A stretch of DNA of 64,000 nt from Maribacter thermophilus (GCF_001020565.1 NZ_LDAS01000001.1:2132520-2196519); one strand, 5' to 3'. Shown: positions 8,480 to 18,334, counted from the first letter of the stretch. Notes: a model not told the origin generated them from the letters alone. Numbers and translations are program-made.

Positions 8480-8974
8480 CTACATGTTTATTCTTCTTTT
8501 CATCTCTTCCACAATGTTAAAGGCAGCAGGGCAAATGGATACATTTTTTAAGGTGAGGTGACTTATCTGCTGAAATTTCTTTCTGTCGGTATGTGGAAAT
8601 TCGCGACATGCCTTTGGCCTAACCTCGTATATAGAACAATAATTGTCGGCACCCAAAAATGTACAGGGCACTTGTTGTAGCACGTAATCGTTGTCTTCGT
8701 CTATTCTTAAATAGGTTTCTATAAATTTACTAGGTTTCAGCTTAAAAAATTTAGAGATCCTTTCGATATCGGCGTTGGTAAACAACGGTCCGGTAGTCTT
8801 ACAACAATTGGCACAGGTTAAACAATCCGTTCTTTCAAACTCTTCTTCATGCATTTCTTGCATTTGATAGTCTAAATTCTTGGGTGGTTTCTTTTTTAGT
8901 TTTGCAAAAAACTTCTTGTTTTCTCCATGTTTTTCCTTTGCCTTTATCGGTAATTGCCGCAAAACTTCTTCCAT
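8480..8974 (-). CDS. YkgJ-type cysteine cluster protein
   Basis: A 164-residue protein with the cysteine cluster of the YkgJ (CxxCxxxxCxxCC-like) family: Cys51, Cys54, Cys57 and Cys58, then a later Cys pair around VPCTFLGADNYCSIYEVRPKACREFP. The family is thought to bind zinc or an iron-sulfur cluster; its biochemical role is not settled. The N-terminal 40 residues are lysine rich. It is divergent from the methyltransferase gene, with a 75-base intergenic region containing two CAAAnnTA motifs but no convincing -33 element. Confidence 0.8.
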   Translation of the reverse strand: MEEVLRQLPIKAKEKHGENKKFFAKLKKKPPKNLDYQMQEMHEEEFERTDCLTCANCCKTTGPLFTNADIERISKFFKLKPSKFIETYLRIDEDNDYVLQQVPCTFLGADNYCSIYEVRPKACREFPHTDRKKFQQISHLTLKNVSICPAAFNIVEEMKRRINM

Positions 8975-9049
8975 AACTCAAAATTAATGGTCCAAAACTA
9001 GGAAAGTGGTTCTAAAAAAAAGGATTTTTGCAATACAAAAACAATTAGA

Positions 9050-9760
9050 TTGCAAATAGATATATTGGGCAAGGCCCTGTTAGATTACCATAGAGGAAAT
9101 TATACCGAAGATATAAAGACCTATTCGTCTTTGGAAGAAGAGGACTCCCTTCCGCTTCCCTATTTATTTAGGGACCACGAACAAATGCCCGTACTTGAGC
9201 AAAAAGCTTTGCAGCTATGCAAAGGTTCGGTTTTGGATATTGGTTGTGGTGCCGGAAGCCATAGCCTATACCTACAGGAAAAAGGGTATGATGTTACTGG
9301 CCTAGATCAATCTAAAGGAGCTATCAAGGTGTGCCAAGAAAGAGGCTTAAGGCAAACCATCCATAACAATTTACTTGATATTGAAGAAAAACGGTTCGAT
9401 ACACTGTTACTTATGATGAACGGTATAGGAATTGTTGGGTTGCTTGGCAATATGGACCTCTATCTAAATAAAATGAAATCTATCTTAAAACCGAACGGAC
9501 AAATTTTGTTGGATTCCAGTGACATCCTGTATATGTTCGAAAGTGATGATGACGGAGGGTATTGGGTACCCGACAATGTAAATTACTATGGGGAGGTAAC
9601 ATTCTATATGGAATATAAAAGCGAAAAAGCCCCTCCCTTTAACTGGCTCTATTTAGATTTTAACACCTTAAAGAGAGCCGCAAGCTATCACGGATTTAAC
9701 TGCGAGCTTATCAGTAATGGACAGCACAACGATTATTTGGCTAAATTAGCGCTACAATAA
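9050..9760 (+). CDS. class I SAM-dependent methyltransferase
   Basis: A 236-residue cytoplasmic methyltransferase. Motif I, VLDIGCGAG, is at residues 61-69, with the acidic residue of motif II in DVTGLDQS (81-88) and a post-motif LLLMMNGIGIVG. The target (small molecule or protein) cannot be inferred. The start is an in-frame TTG at 9050; there is no ATG near the N-terminus, so the exact start is uncertain by a few codons. The next gene begins 34 bases downstream on the same strand. Confidence 0.8.
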   Translation: MQIDILGKALLDYHRGNYTEDIKTYSSLEEEDSLPLPYLFRDHEQMPVLEQKALQLCKGSVLDIGCGAGSHSLYLQEKGYDVTGLDQSKGAIKVCQERGLRQTIHNNLLDIEEKRFDTLLLMMNGIGIVGLLGNMDLYLNKMKSILKPNGQILLDSSDILYMFESDDDGGYWVPDNVNYYGEVTFYMEYKSEKAPPFNWLYLDFNTLKRAASYHGFNCELISNGQHNDYLAKLALQ

Positions 9761-9794
9761 TGATAAAATCATATTTTCATTGTATCCTTATAGT

Positions 9795-10694
9795 ATGAAA
9801 AAACTACCTTTTCTTTGGTTTTTAGGTCTGTTGCTATCGGTATTGGCTTGTTCCAAAAACGATAACAATGACGGCAACGAGGATACTGGCGTAGACAAAT
9901 CCCTAAATTTATTGGCTACCGGCGACTCTGCAAACGACATCCTGTCCAATGGATCTTATGATAAACTATTGATCGAGATCGGTTATGTATCGGGTTATCA
10001 ACCTACGGAAACGGCCATTACCAACTTCACAGATTTTTTAAAAGAACATACTTTTAAAGAAGATATAGAAATAACATATAAAGAGCTAGGATCACCTGAC
10101 GAAGAAAGTTTAAGCTTACAGGAAATTTCGGATTTGGAACAAGAAAACAGAACCGAATACAATACAGGGTCCACTTTGGCCATCTATATTTATTTCACAG
10201 ATTCTCCGGCAGAGGATGACGATGAAGACGAAGGCCTGGTAACCTTAGGCGCCGTTTACCGCAACACCTCGATGGTAATACATGAAGCGACCGTAAGAAA
10301 ATTGGCAGGACAGAGTTTCTCCATCGATGTTTCAGATGTAGAGGCCGCTACCCTAAACCATGAATTCGGACATTTGTTCGGATTGGTAAATTTAGGTACC
10401 GATATGGTAGTGGACCATGAATCACAATCTGAAAACAGTGATGGTGAAATGGTCGGGGACAACCATTGCAATGTAGACGGATGCCTAATGCGTGCCGAGC
10501 TTACTTTCTCCTTGTCGGCCAAAACATATGGGGTTTCCGAAAAAAACATGTACACCGAAGGTTTTACCCCTGGTTGCGTACTATCTGGAAATAACGTCTT
10601 AAACCTGTTACAGTCAAAAACCGCAAGGGGAGTTGAAATTCCTGGTCTAGGGGCATCATGTATACAAGATATACAGGCCAATGGCGCCAGATAA
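9795..10694 (+). CDS. zinc metalloprotease lipoprotein (flavobacterial membrane metalloprotease)
   Basis: A 299-residue lipoprotein from the ATG at 9795, which puts the lysines of the signal peptide at the N-terminus; an upstream in-frame ATG at 9780 is less likely. The leader ends in LSVLAC (Cys19). An acidic Asn/Asp-rich linker follows. The zinc motif HEFGHLFGL is at about 189-197, with an aspartate in the downstream VDHES element, as in metzincin-like peptidases. It is probably anchored in the outer membrane and acts on peptides or proteins outside the cytoplasm. It converges on queE with eight bases between stops. Confidence 0.8.
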   Translation: MKKLPFLWFLGLLLSVLACSKNDNNDGNEDTGVDKSLNLLATGDSANDILSNGSYDKLLIEIGYVSGYQPTETAITNFTDFLKEHTFKEDIEITYKELGSPDEESLSLQEISDLEQENRTEYNTGSTLAIYIYFTDSPAEDDDEDEGLVTLGAVYRNTSMVIHEATVRKLAGQSFSIDVSDVEAATLNHEFGHLFGLVNLGTDMVVDHESQSENSDGEMVGDNHCNVDGCLMRAELTFSLSAKTYGVSEKNMYTEGFTPGCVLSGNNVLNLLQSKTARGVEIPGLGASCIQDIQANGAR

Positions 10695-10702
10695 GATATA
10701 AT

Positions 10703-11335
10703 CTAGGGTATGTTCAAGTATTTATGGGTTTGCAATGATACCTTCCACTTTGGGTTTTTCATCACATAATCAACGATCATCGGAGTAACTTTATCGCGTA
10801 CGCTCCATTCTGGCTGTAAATAAAGAATACAGTTGGCGTTTGTTAAAGCAGCTTGCTCTTCTGCAAAAATCAAATCATGCTTGTTGTAAACGATTACCTT
10901 AAGTTCGTCCGCTTCGTCATAAACCCTTCCAAAAGGCAGTTTGTTTTTCTTTGGCGACAGACATATCCAATCCCAATCCCCCGTCAGCTCATAAGCGCCG
11001 GAAGTTTCTATATGCGTCTTTAAGTTTTTTTCTTTTAGAAGCCTTGTCAAGGGACCCATATTCCATGTTAAAGGCTCACCGCCCGTAATAACAATGGTAT
11101 CGGAGTACTTGGCGGCGTTCTCCGCTATTTGTGAAATAGCCGTAGGAGGATGTGTTTCGGCATTCCAGCTCTCCTTAACGTCGCACCAATGGCATCCAAC
11201 ATCACAACCACCTACCCTTATAAAATAAGCAGCCGTACCTTTATGAAAGCCTTCTCCCTGTATGGTATAAAACTCTTCCATTAAAGGCAACATTTCACCT
11301 TTATCCACCAAAGTCATTACCTCCTGTTTTTTCAT
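10703..11335 (-). CDS. queE: 7-carboxy-7-deazaguanine synthase (radical SAM)
   Basis: A 210-residue radical SAM enzyme from the ATG at 11335 (MKKQEVMTL). QueE converts 6-carboxytetrahydropterin to 7-carboxy-7-deazaguanine in the queuosine and 7-deazaguanine pathway. The substrate-binding EEFYTIQGEGFH element and the cluster-binding CX3CX2C (Cys44, 48, 51 in GGCDVGCHWC) are clear, as is the glycine-rich VITGGEPL that binds SAM. No other queuosine genes are near. The downstream ORF on the other strand converges on it. Confidence 0.92.
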   Translation of the reverse strand: MKKQEVMTLVDKGEMLPLMEEFYTIQGEGFHKGTAAYFIRVGGCDVGCHWCDVKESWNAETHPPTAISQIAENAAKYSDTIVITGGEPLTWNMGPLTRLLKEKNLKTHIETSGAYELTGDWDWICLSPKKNKLPFGRVYDEADELKVIVYNKHDLIFAEEQAALTNANCILYLQPEWSVRDKVTPMIVDYVMKNPKWKVSLQTHKYLNIP

Positions 11336-11505
11336 GGCGCAAAGATACATTTTACCTATTACAATACCCTAGCAATTCTATAATGGCTTTTAATTCTATT
11401 CTATTGGGCGATATCAAGTCAAATGTGAAGTAAAATATGACTATTTACAGCCTTGGCTATTTCCTAATGGTCAAAAATCAGCTATTTTTATCAAAAATTT
11501 CAAAG

Positions 11506-13014
11506 ATGGGTTCCAAAGAAGATTTCTTTGCACATATAGAAAAAGGATATACTACCAAAGGAGATTTTATAACCATGGGTGCAGCAATGCTCAATGAAGA
11601 GGCCGTCACCAACGCCCTAGTTAAAATACCTCTTAAAACCCTTAACAGGCATGGTTTGATCGCGGGTGCTACGGGTACCGGAAAAACCAAGACCTTACAA
11701 GTACTGGCCGAAAACTTATCGGACAAAGGTATACCGGTATTGTTAATGGACCTAAAAGGAGATTTAAGTGGAATTGCCCAACCTAGCCCAGGGCACGCAA
11801 AAATAGACGAAAGGCATGCGAAAATCGGTATTCCCTTCGAGCCCAAAAGTTTTCCGGTTGAAATTCTGTCCCTTTCTGAGCAAGATGGGGTAAAATTACG
11901 TGCCACCGTTTCTGAATTTGGCCCAACCCTATTATCCAGAATTCTTGACCTGACGGAAACCCAAGAGGGTATTGTTGCTGTAGTCTTCAAGTACTGCGAT
12001 GACAACAAACTACCCTTATTGGACCTTAAGGACTTTAAGAAAGTTCTGCAATACGCTACTGGCGAGGGCAAGGCGGAATTCACCAAAGATTATGGCCGTA
12101 TTTCTACCAGTTCTACCGGTACCATTCTTAGAAAGATCATTGAGCTGGAACAGCAAGGTGCCGATCTGTTTTTTGGAGAGAAATCTTTTGATGTCAACGA
12201 CCTTACCCGTATAGATGAGAATGGACGTGGGTATATTAATATTCTTCGCCTTACCGATATTCAAGACCGGCCAAAATTATTTTCGACCTTTATGCTAAGC
12301 CTGTTGGCAGAGATTTACGATACTTTTCCAGAACAAGGGGATAGCGATAGGCCAGAACTTATTCTGTTTATAGATGAGGCCCATCTTATATTCAAAGAAG
12401 CTTCAAAAGCCTTATTGGACCAAATTGAAAGTATCGTAAAACTGATACGATCCAAAGGTATAGGCCTATATTTTGTTACACAAAACCCCACGGACGTGCC
12501 CAATGAGGTACTTGCCCAATTGGGGCTAAAAGTGCAACATGCACTTAGAGCCTTTACCGCCCGGGACAGAAAGTCCATTAAAATGACCGCAGAAAATTAT
12601 CCAGTATCCGAGTATTATGACACAAAGCAAGTGCTTACCTCTTTGGGTATAGGTGAGGCCTTGATTTCTGCCTTGGACGAAAAAGGAAGACCAACCCCCT
12701 TGGCGGCCACTTTATTACGTGCCCCAATGAGTCGAATGGATGTACTTACGGATAGTGAATTACAGGAGGTTATCCAAAAATCGAAACTTGTAAAAAAATA
12801 TGGCGAGGTAATAGATCGTGAAAGTGCCTATGAAATATTGAACGAAAAAATTGAGCAAGCGGAAAAATTAGCCGAGAAAGAAAAAACAAAGACAAAAAGT
12901 AGAAAAACAAGTACTTCAAGAAGTAGTACTAGACAAAACCCAGTAATAAAAGTATTGACAAGCGCTACCTTTATCAGAGGAGTTCTTGGTGTATTAAAAA
13001 AAGTGATACGTTAA
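11506..13014 (+). CDS. HerA-like DUF853 P-loop ATPase
   Basis: A 502-residue ATPase of the DUF853 / HerA-TraG superfamily. The ATG at 11506 (MGSKEDFF) is preferred over an in-frame ATG 23 codons upstream. Walker A is GATGTGKT (about residues 57-64). The Walker B-like LILFIDEAH is at about 292-300 and is followed by the FVTQNPTDVP sensor region. The C-terminus is a long charged segment rich in Lys, Ser and Thr. The molecular role is not established. No NurA nuclease partner is adjacent, unlike the archaeal HerA-NurA pair. A small lipoprotein gene starts five bases after the stop, so the two are likely co-transcribed. Confidence 0.85.
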   Translation: MGSKEDFFAHIEKGYTTKGDFITMGAAMLNEEAVTNALVKIPLKTLNRHGLIAGATGTGKTKTLQVLAENLSDKGIPVLLMDLKGDLSGIAQPSPGHAKIDERHAKIGIPFEPKSFPVEILSLSEQDGVKLRATVSEFGPTLLSRILDLTETQEGIVAVVFKYCDDNKLPLLDLKDFKKVLQYATGEGKAEFTKDYGRISTSSTGTILRKIIELEQQGADLFFGEKSFDVNDLTRIDENGRGYINILRLTDIQDRPKLFSTFMLSLLAEIYDTFPEQGDSDRPELILFIDEAHLIFKEASKALLDQIESIVKLIRSKGIGLYFVTQNPTDVPNEVLAQLGLKVQHALRAFTARDRKSIKMTAENYPVSEYYDTKQVLTSLGIGEALISALDEKGRPTPLAATLLRAPMSRMDVLTDSELQEVIQKSKLVKKYGEVIDRESAYEILNEKIEQAEKLAEKEKTKTKSRKTSTSRSSTRQNPVIKVLTSATFIRGVLGVLKKVIR

Positions 13015-13019
13015 GTTTT

Positions 13020-13574
13020 ATGAAATCAATCAAATCAATCATTTTTCTAATTTCTTGTATAACGCTGACCCAATGTAAAAAGGAAAAAGACACTACCTTT
13101 TTGATAACATCGGAAAAAGTTGGTAAACTGGACAAAAAAAGTCTTACTAGAGATTTGGAACTTATCTATGCAGAAGACTCCATAGTAAAAGATACCATCC
13201 AATCAAATTTTGGAAGCAGTGCCAGTAAAATTAAAATTTATGAAAAAGGTGGAGCCCATTTACTTACACTAACCCCTAATTTAGATAGTATTCCCGTAAT
13301 ACAGAATGTATTGGTCAATGATGCAAGATTCCATACCGACAAGGGTATCAATATCAAAAGTACCTTTAAGGATATTCAGGAAAACTACGAAATAAAAAAG
13401 ATTATCACCTCTTTGAACAATGTTGTCATCTTGCTCAAAGATAGCGACCTCTATTTCACTATTGACAAAGCTGAATTACCGGAAAGTTTGCGATATAAAG
13501 CAAACACCAACATTGAGGCCGTACAAATACCCGATAATGCCAAAATAAAATACATGATGATAGGTTGGGATTAG
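13020..13574 (+). CDS. hypothetical lipoprotein
   Basis: A 184-residue protein with a lipoprotein signal peptide (KSIIFLISCITLTQC, lipid-modified Cys about 19) followed by lysine-rich residues. The mature part has alternating polar and hydrophobic strands. I recognise no known domain. It starts five bases after the HerA-like ATPase gene, which suggests co-transcription rather than a shared mechanism, since one protein is cytoplasmic and the other exported. Confidence 0.65.
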   Translation: MKSIKSIIFLISCITLTQCKKEKDTTFLITSEKVGKLDKKSLTRDLELIYAEDSIVKDTIQSNFGSSASKIKIYEKGGAHLLTLTPNLDSIPVIQNVLVNDARFHTDKGINIKSTFKDIQENYEIKKIITSLNNVVILLKDSDLYFTIDKAELPESLRYKANTNIEAVQIPDNAKIKYMMIGWD

Positions 13575-13661
13575 CCTCCTACCTTAACCTAGGTCTCACC
13601 TACCCTAGACTTTTGTCGTAAGGGTAAAGCGTTTCAAAGATTCTTCGATATTTTCCGATCC

Positions 13662-14504
13662 ATGAAAAAAATATTACAAAAATTAATTCCTAAACTATAC
13701 GGGAAAATATTGAACATATATGTTCTTATCAGCCCTGAAAAAGCAGCGGATATGGCATTTCGTATTTTCTGCAAGGTTAGAAAAGGAAAAATCTTACCCC
13801 ATCAAAAAGAGTATTTAGACCCTGTAAAACACCAAAAATTACAGGTAGCAGAGCACAGCATACAAACCTATCAATGGAAAGGTGACAAGGAAACGGTTCT
13901 ATTGGTACATGGATGGGAAAGTAACGCATGGCGATGGCATAAACTTATAGAAAAGCTTACCGAAGCTAATTATAACGTTATCGCATTCGACGCACCTGCC
14001 CATGGAAATTCTTCCGGGACCTATTTATATGTTCCCTTATATGCTGAAGTGACCCAATATATGATCCAAAAATACAAGCCCAAGTTTCTGATCGGACATT
14101 CTATGGGAGGAATGACCATTTTATACAATGAATTCCTCAATAAAAATGTTGGTGTCGAAAAAATTATCACAATAGGTTCACCTTCTGAATTTCATGAAAT
14201 AATCAACCATTTTAAAAAGCTACTCGGATTTAACGATAGCGTATTAAACGCGTTGGAGCAATACATCATAAAAAGGTTCGGTTTCACCATTAATGAGTTC
14301 TCTTCTTCTCGATTTATTGAGAACGACAAAAGAAAAGGACTTCTTTTTCATGATAGGCTTGATAAGATCGCCCCTTACCATGCCTCCAAAAAGGTACATG
14401 CAGACTGGAAGGGAAGCCAACTTGTAACCACAGAGGGCTTAGGACACTCTATGCACCAAGATGAAGTCAACGATAAGATTATCGCCTTTTTAAAAGATGC
14501 TTAA
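13662..14504 (+). CDS. alpha/beta hydrolase
   Basis: A 280-residue alpha/beta hydrolase. The oxyanion-hole segment LVHGWESN is at about 81-88, the nucleophile elbow GHSMGG puts Ser147 in place, an acidic residue lies in HDRLDKIAP (about 230-237) and a C-terminal histidine in GLGHSMH (262 or 265). There is no signal peptide; the first 35 residues are basic and hydrophobic. The substrate is unknown. The following VOC-family gene is 55 bases downstream on the same strand. Confidence 0.82.
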   Translation: MKKILQKLIPKLYGKILNIYVLISPEKAADMAFRIFCKVRKGKILPHQKEYLDPVKHQKLQVAEHSIQTYQWKGDKETVLLVHGWESNAWRWHKLIEKLTEANYNVIAFDAPAHGNSSGTYLYVPLYAEVTQYMIQKYKPKFLIGHSMGGMTILYNEFLNKNVGVEKIITIGSPSEFHEIINHFKKLLGFNDSVLNALEQYIIKRFGFTINEFSSSRFIENDKRKGLLFHDRLDKIAPYHASKKVHADWKGSQLVTTEGLGHSMHQDEVNDKIIAFLKDA

Positions 14505-14559
14505 CCTTAATTAGCATCACAAAAAGAGGTAATTTAAACCAACTAGAAAAATAAGAAAA

Positions 14560-14985
14560 ATGAAAGACATCACACCTTTCCACATCGCAATTCCCGTTCA
14601 TAATTTAGCGGAATGTAGAAAGTTCTACGGAGAAACACTTAATTGTGAAGAAGGCAGAAGTAGTGATCATTGGGTCGATTTTAATCTCTTTGGACACCAA
14701 TTGGTCATCCATTACAAACCCAAATCGGAAACACAGACATTGCACCACAATCCGGTCGATGGCCACGATGTTCCCGTACCCCATTATGGTGTAGTATTGC
14801 CATGGGACACTTTTCATGATTTTGCCGAAGATCTTAAAAACAAAGGTATAGAGTTTGTTATAGAACCCTACGTCCGTTTTCAAGGGCAAGTAGGCGAACA
14901 GGCTACCATGTTTTTCTTAGACCCTGCCGGAAATGCACTTGAATTCAAGGCTTTTAAAGACATGGGACAACTTTTTGCCAAATAA
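14560..14985 (+). CDS. VOC family (glyoxalase-like) protein
   Basis: A 141-residue protein with the paired beta-alpha-beta-beta-beta modules of the vicinal oxygen chelate superfamily. The N-terminal [10 protein letters not shown] supplies a metal-ligand His near residue 6. The C-terminal [20 protein letters not shown] supplies the glutamate. Members include glyoxalases, dioxygenases and resistance proteins, and the sequence does not tell which. It converges on the aldo/keto reductase gene with a single base between the two stops. Confidence 0.85.
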   Translation: MKDITPFHIAIPVHNLAECRKFYGETLNCEEGRSSDHWVDFNLFGHQLVIHYKPKSETQTLHHNPVDGHDVPVPHYGVVLPWDTFHDFAEDLKNKGIEFVIEPYVRFQGQVGEQATMFFLDPAGNALEFKAFKDMGQLFAK

Positions 14986-14986
14986 T

Positions 14987-15958
14987 TTACTGAGACCATG
15001 ATGTGGGCATCCTGTCCCATCTATGTTTTTTAAGTTCTGGGTGCAATCCGTTGGGCAAACCTTTACCATCACTGGTAGCGGTATTTGCCAACACATTTCT
15101 TTGCTTTCTCATTCCGGGTATGGTGGTGGCTACATTTTTGTTTTCCAAAATAAAACGAAGTGCCATTTCTGCCATGGTCATACCTTCTGGAATCAACGGA
15201 CGCAATGCGTCTGCATGTTCTACTGAGGAATTTAGGTTTTCCGGCACAAAATACGTTCCTCGCCAATCGCCTTCGGGAAAAGTGGTTTCTTTGGTAATAT
15301 TTCCTGTCAAGGTGCCTTCGTCAAACGGCACCCTTGCTATTACAGCTATATCCAACTTTTCGCAAAGTGGAAATAATTTATCTTCCGGTGCCTGATCAAA
15401 AATATTATAGATTACCTGTACGGCATCAAGCTTACCCGTTTGTAAGGCCTTTATTCCATTTTCCGGTTCCCATCTATTTACACTTATGCCCATGGCCCCG
15501 ATCTTACCTTCAGCTTTTAGGTCTTCGACGGCCCTTTGCCATTCTTCCCTTTGGCTCCACCCATCGTCCCAAGTATGAAACTGCATCAGATCTATCTTCT
15601 CCAGCCCTAAATTTTTCAATGTTTTATGGGTATACTCAAGTATGTGCTCTACCGGATACGAATCTTCAAAACGATACTCAGGCTTAGCGGGCCACTTAAA
15701 ATTCTTCGGTGGAATCTTACTGGCCGTATATAATTTTTTAGCTGGATGTCTTTTTACCAGTTGCCCCAAAAGCTCTTCGCTATGGCCTTCTCCATAACCC
15801 CAGGCGGTATCAAAGAAATTGACTCCATTTTCAACTGCCAAATCCAAGGATTTAGCAGATTGTTCATCATCGGAGGCCGTCCATCCTGCCATTCCCCACA
15901 TTCCATATCCAACTTCACTTACTTCCCAATTTGTTCTTCCGAACCTTCTATAAATCAT
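14987..15958 (-). CDS. aldo/keto reductase
   Basis: A 323-residue NADPH-dependent oxidoreductase of the AKR superfamily. The catalytic tetrad is visible: Asp50 and Tyr55 in FFDTAWGYGEGHSE, Lys81 in ASKIPP and His in QFHTWDDGW. The C-terminal GMRKQRNVLANTA region matches the nucleotide-binding loop. It reduces aldehydes or ketones of unknown identity. A DUF2306 membrane protein gene lies 13 bases upstream on the same strand. Confidence 0.9.
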   Translation of the reverse strand: MIYRRFGRTNWEVSEVGYGMWGMAGWTASDDEQSAKSLDLAVENGVNFFDTAWGYGEGHSEELLGQLVKRHPAKKLYTASKIPPKNFKWPAKPEYRFEDSYPVEHILEYTHKTLKNLGLEKIDLMQFHTWDDGWSQREEWQRAVEDLKAEGKIGAMGISVNRWEPENGIKALQTGKLDAVQVIYNIFDQAPEDKLFPLCEKLDIAVIARVPFDEGTLTGNITKETTFPEGDWRGTYFVPENLNSSVEHADALRPLIPEGMTMAEMALRFILENKNVATTIPGMRKQRNVLANTATSDGKGLPNGLHPELKKHRWDRMPTSWSQ

Positions 15959-15971
15959 TTACAAATTTTTA

Positions 15972-16592
15972 TTAACCGATTACGATTCCTTTTCGTCTTA
16001 CCCAAAAAAAGGCAAATATGACATTTGGCACCCAAGCAAGCCAAGCGGCTGCTCTATAAGCAGGAATAAAAGACCCCAACATTAAAGACAGCAACGGCAA
16101 CCATATGCGCAATGTGACCGCTGCAAAACAAAGGGCATAACTATAAATCATATAAACCTTGTGCTTTTCTATATCACTTACCTTAATGGCCCTATAAGCA
16201 TTGGCCGTAAAATAGAGCCAACAAACCGCCATACATAAAAAGCCCAGTTGCGCCACTATTCCGCCTGCAGCGAAGAATGCTATTCCAGCACCGCAGATAC
16301 CACTTACCAATGCCGAAATAACATATATTCTACCTATGAGGCGATGGCGGCCCCTATTGGCGTTTCTAAAACGCTTGCTAAACTGCACCCAACCTATCGT
16401 CAAAGCCATGCCTCCGAACAATATATGCCCATAAAACCCAATATTCCATGACACATTGGCCAACAACTCTTTGCTCTTGGACAACCGTATTCCTATATCA
16501 CCATCGGAAAACACGTATGCCAGCGGATATAAGCCTACACCGACCGCCAAAATACCAAATACAATCCAAGCTACTTTATTGGTTCTGTTCAT
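15972..16592 (-). CDS. DUF2306 membrane protein
   Basis: A 206-residue integral membrane protein with about five or six hydrophobic segments, starting with VAWIVFGILAVGVGLYPLAY. The FGGMALTIGWVQF and HRLIGRIYV segments, with a conserved histidine, fit the DUF2306 family, whose function is unknown. It sits between the large esterase-like lipoprotein gene (five bases upstream) and the aldo/keto reductase gene (13 bases downstream), so the three form a likely operon. Confidence 0.75.
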   Translation of the reverse strand: MNRTNKVAWIVFGILAVGVGLYPLAYVFSDGDIGIRLSKSKELLANVSWNIGFYGHILFGGMALTIGWVQFSKRFRNANRGRHRLIGRIYVISALVSGICGAGIAFFAAGGIVAQLGFLCMAVCWLYFTANAYRAIKVSDIEKHKVYMIYSYALCFAAVTLRIWLPLLSLMLGSFIPAYRAAAWLAWVPNVIFAFFWVRRKGIVIG

Positions 16593-16597
16593 ATTCT

Positions 16598-18334
16598 TTA
16601 CTTATACCTCCAACTAGTAAGGTCGGCTCCTTTTGGAGCGCTTTCCATAATACGCTTCATTATTTTGGGCACATACATGCTGTTGTACCTTAAACGACTG
16701 ATAGCATTAGGTTCTTCCGGGTCTCCGTTCCAACAGTGCTCGGCACGATCCCCATACAGCACCTCACCATCATAATAAGGCTCTGTGGTGCTCTCTAAAA
16801 AATCTTCCATCAAATAGACGGCATTGTTAAGATAATAATTATCCATATCTCCACAGTAGATATGGATTTTTCCTTTTAGGTTATCGCCCAACTTATCCCA
16901 ATCACGTTCTAAAATATGCCTTAAATCATAATTTTCTTTCCAATATGCTGCCACAGCATGGTCTATCTCCCCGGTCATCTTATCCCAGATCCTTACCGGA
17001 TAGCCGTCATCGCCCTGTGGAGAATATGTTGCTTCCCAAATATCCCATTGCTGCCCCGACCTGGATTTGTCGCCCAGCACAAGTTCTAAATGATTTCCTT
17101 CTCTGACCGTTGACTGTATATTTCCCAAATAATCGCGATGTGCGGGCACTTCCAATTGTTTGTGCTCACTATCATAATAATAGGCATTTTCATCTTCATA
17201 AATATTGGTAAGGCAATAGGCCCTAAAATCTATGGGATCTGGGCATGCCGCAAAGCAGCCATTGTATTCCTCTGGATACTTTACTTGTACGGCAAGGGCT
17301 TCCCATCCGCCTGTAGACCCCCCATATAAAAATCTGGACCAACCTTCTCCCATACCACGAAACTCCTTTTCTATATATGGTATCAACTCATAAGTAATAG
17401 CGTCACCATACGGACCTTGACTGGCAGAGTTAACCGCATAAGAATCATCATAATATGGAGTTGGATGCTGAATTTCTATAATTATAAAACGAGGAAAATC
17501 GGGATCGTTCCACCGCTTATAAAAATCATAAGCCTCTTGTTGTTGAACAATATTATACCCTTCCATATCAAACCTGGCAGAATAATCGGGTTTTAAGTTG
17601 GGATCTGGAGGGGTTGTTCTAAAACCCCCAAAATCATCCGGAAAATGCCCGTGAAACACCATTAGGGGATATTTAGCTTCCGGATGTTCCTCAAATCCTT
17701 TTGGCAACAGTACATGGGCTCCCAAGTACATATCGCGGCCCCAAAATTCTGATAATTTTTCTGATTTTATCTTAACATGTTTGATCCACTCCGTATCCTC
17801 TGGCTCAGGTATGGGCGGTATTATCCGATCCATAACCACCGAAACATTTTCAATACCATTACTACCTACCCTTATCTTAAACGGGGTACTGTATAAATTG
17901 CCCGGAGAACTACGCCATTGTTGCCCTTCTCCATTATCCATAGGCAGTTTTACCGTTTGCCCGGTAGCTAGGTCAAAGGTTTCGTATACATGCAGCAATG
18001 CCTGTACATTATATTCACCTATCGGAATTTCTGCCAAACTTGCATACGGAAAACCAAAAACCGTCTCATCTATCTTTACCGATTTTCCGGGAGACATTCC
18101 ATCTACGTTTATTCCAAAAATAAGTTGGGTATTTAAACCATCATTAATTTGAAAACGGGGTTCGGCACTGTCGTCGGTGGAAAGCATCAATAAAAGACGA
18201 CCGTCTTTTGGCATTGCACTTACATCCTCTGTAAAAGAAATATCGAATGTGTAGCCGGGTGTCTGTTTCTCAGTTGTCCCACAACTAAAAACTAAACTGG
18301 TAAGAGCTATTAAATAAAAGAATGATTTTTTCAT
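16598..18334 (-). CDS. large esterase-like lipoprotein
   Basis: A 578-residue exported lipoprotein with signal peptide and lipobox (LVFSC, Cys about 18). The N-terminal half is beta-rich. From about residue 190 there is an esterase-D-like alpha/beta hydrolase: LMVFHGHFPDDFGGF gives the oxyanion region and FLYGGSTGGWEAL carries the nucleophile serine (GGSTGG). The C-terminal IYCGDMDNYYL and AEHCWNG could hold Asp and His. The substrate is unknown. It heads the likely operon with the DUF2306 and aldo/keto reductase genes. Confidence 0.75.
   Translation of the reverse strand: MKKSFFYLIALTSLVFSCGTTEKQTPGYTFDISFTEDVSAMPKDGRLLLMLSTDDSAEPRFQINDGLNTQLIFGINVDGMSPGKSVKIDETVFGFPYASLAEIPIGEYNVQALLHVYETFDLATGQTVKLPMDNGEGQQWRSSPGNLYSTPFKIRVGSNGIENVSVVMDRIIPPIPEPEDTEWIKHVKIKSEKLSEFWGRDMYLGAHVLLPKGFEEHPEAKYPLMVFHGHFPDDFGGFRTTPPDPNLKPDYSARFDMEGYNIVQQQEAYDFYKRWNDPDFPRFIIIEIQHPTPYYDDSYAVNSASQGPYGDAITYELIPYIEKEFRGMGEGWSRFLYGGSTGGWEALAVQVKYPEEYNGCFAACPDPIDFRAYCLTNIYEDENAYYYDSEHKQLEVPAHRDYLGNIQSTVREGNHLELVLGDKSRSGQQWDIWEATYSPQGDDGYPVRIWDKMTGEIDHAVAAYWKENYDLRHILERDWDKLGDNLKGKIHIYCGDMDNYYLNNAVYLMEDFLESTTEPYYDGEVLYGDRAEHCWNGDPEEPNAISRLRYNSMYVPKIMKRIMESAPKGADLTSWRYK

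Noticed and set aside
8975..9049. Two CAAAnnTA motifs between the YkgJ-like and methyltransferase genes
   Set aside because: They match the -7 consensus on the minus strand, but neither has a TTTG or TTG at the right distance, and such eight-base matches are common in AT-rich DNA.
10256..10681. 141-residue antisense ORF in the metalloprotease gene
   Set aside because: Serine- and cysteine-rich shadow of a real coding sequence with a clear zinc motif on the other strand.
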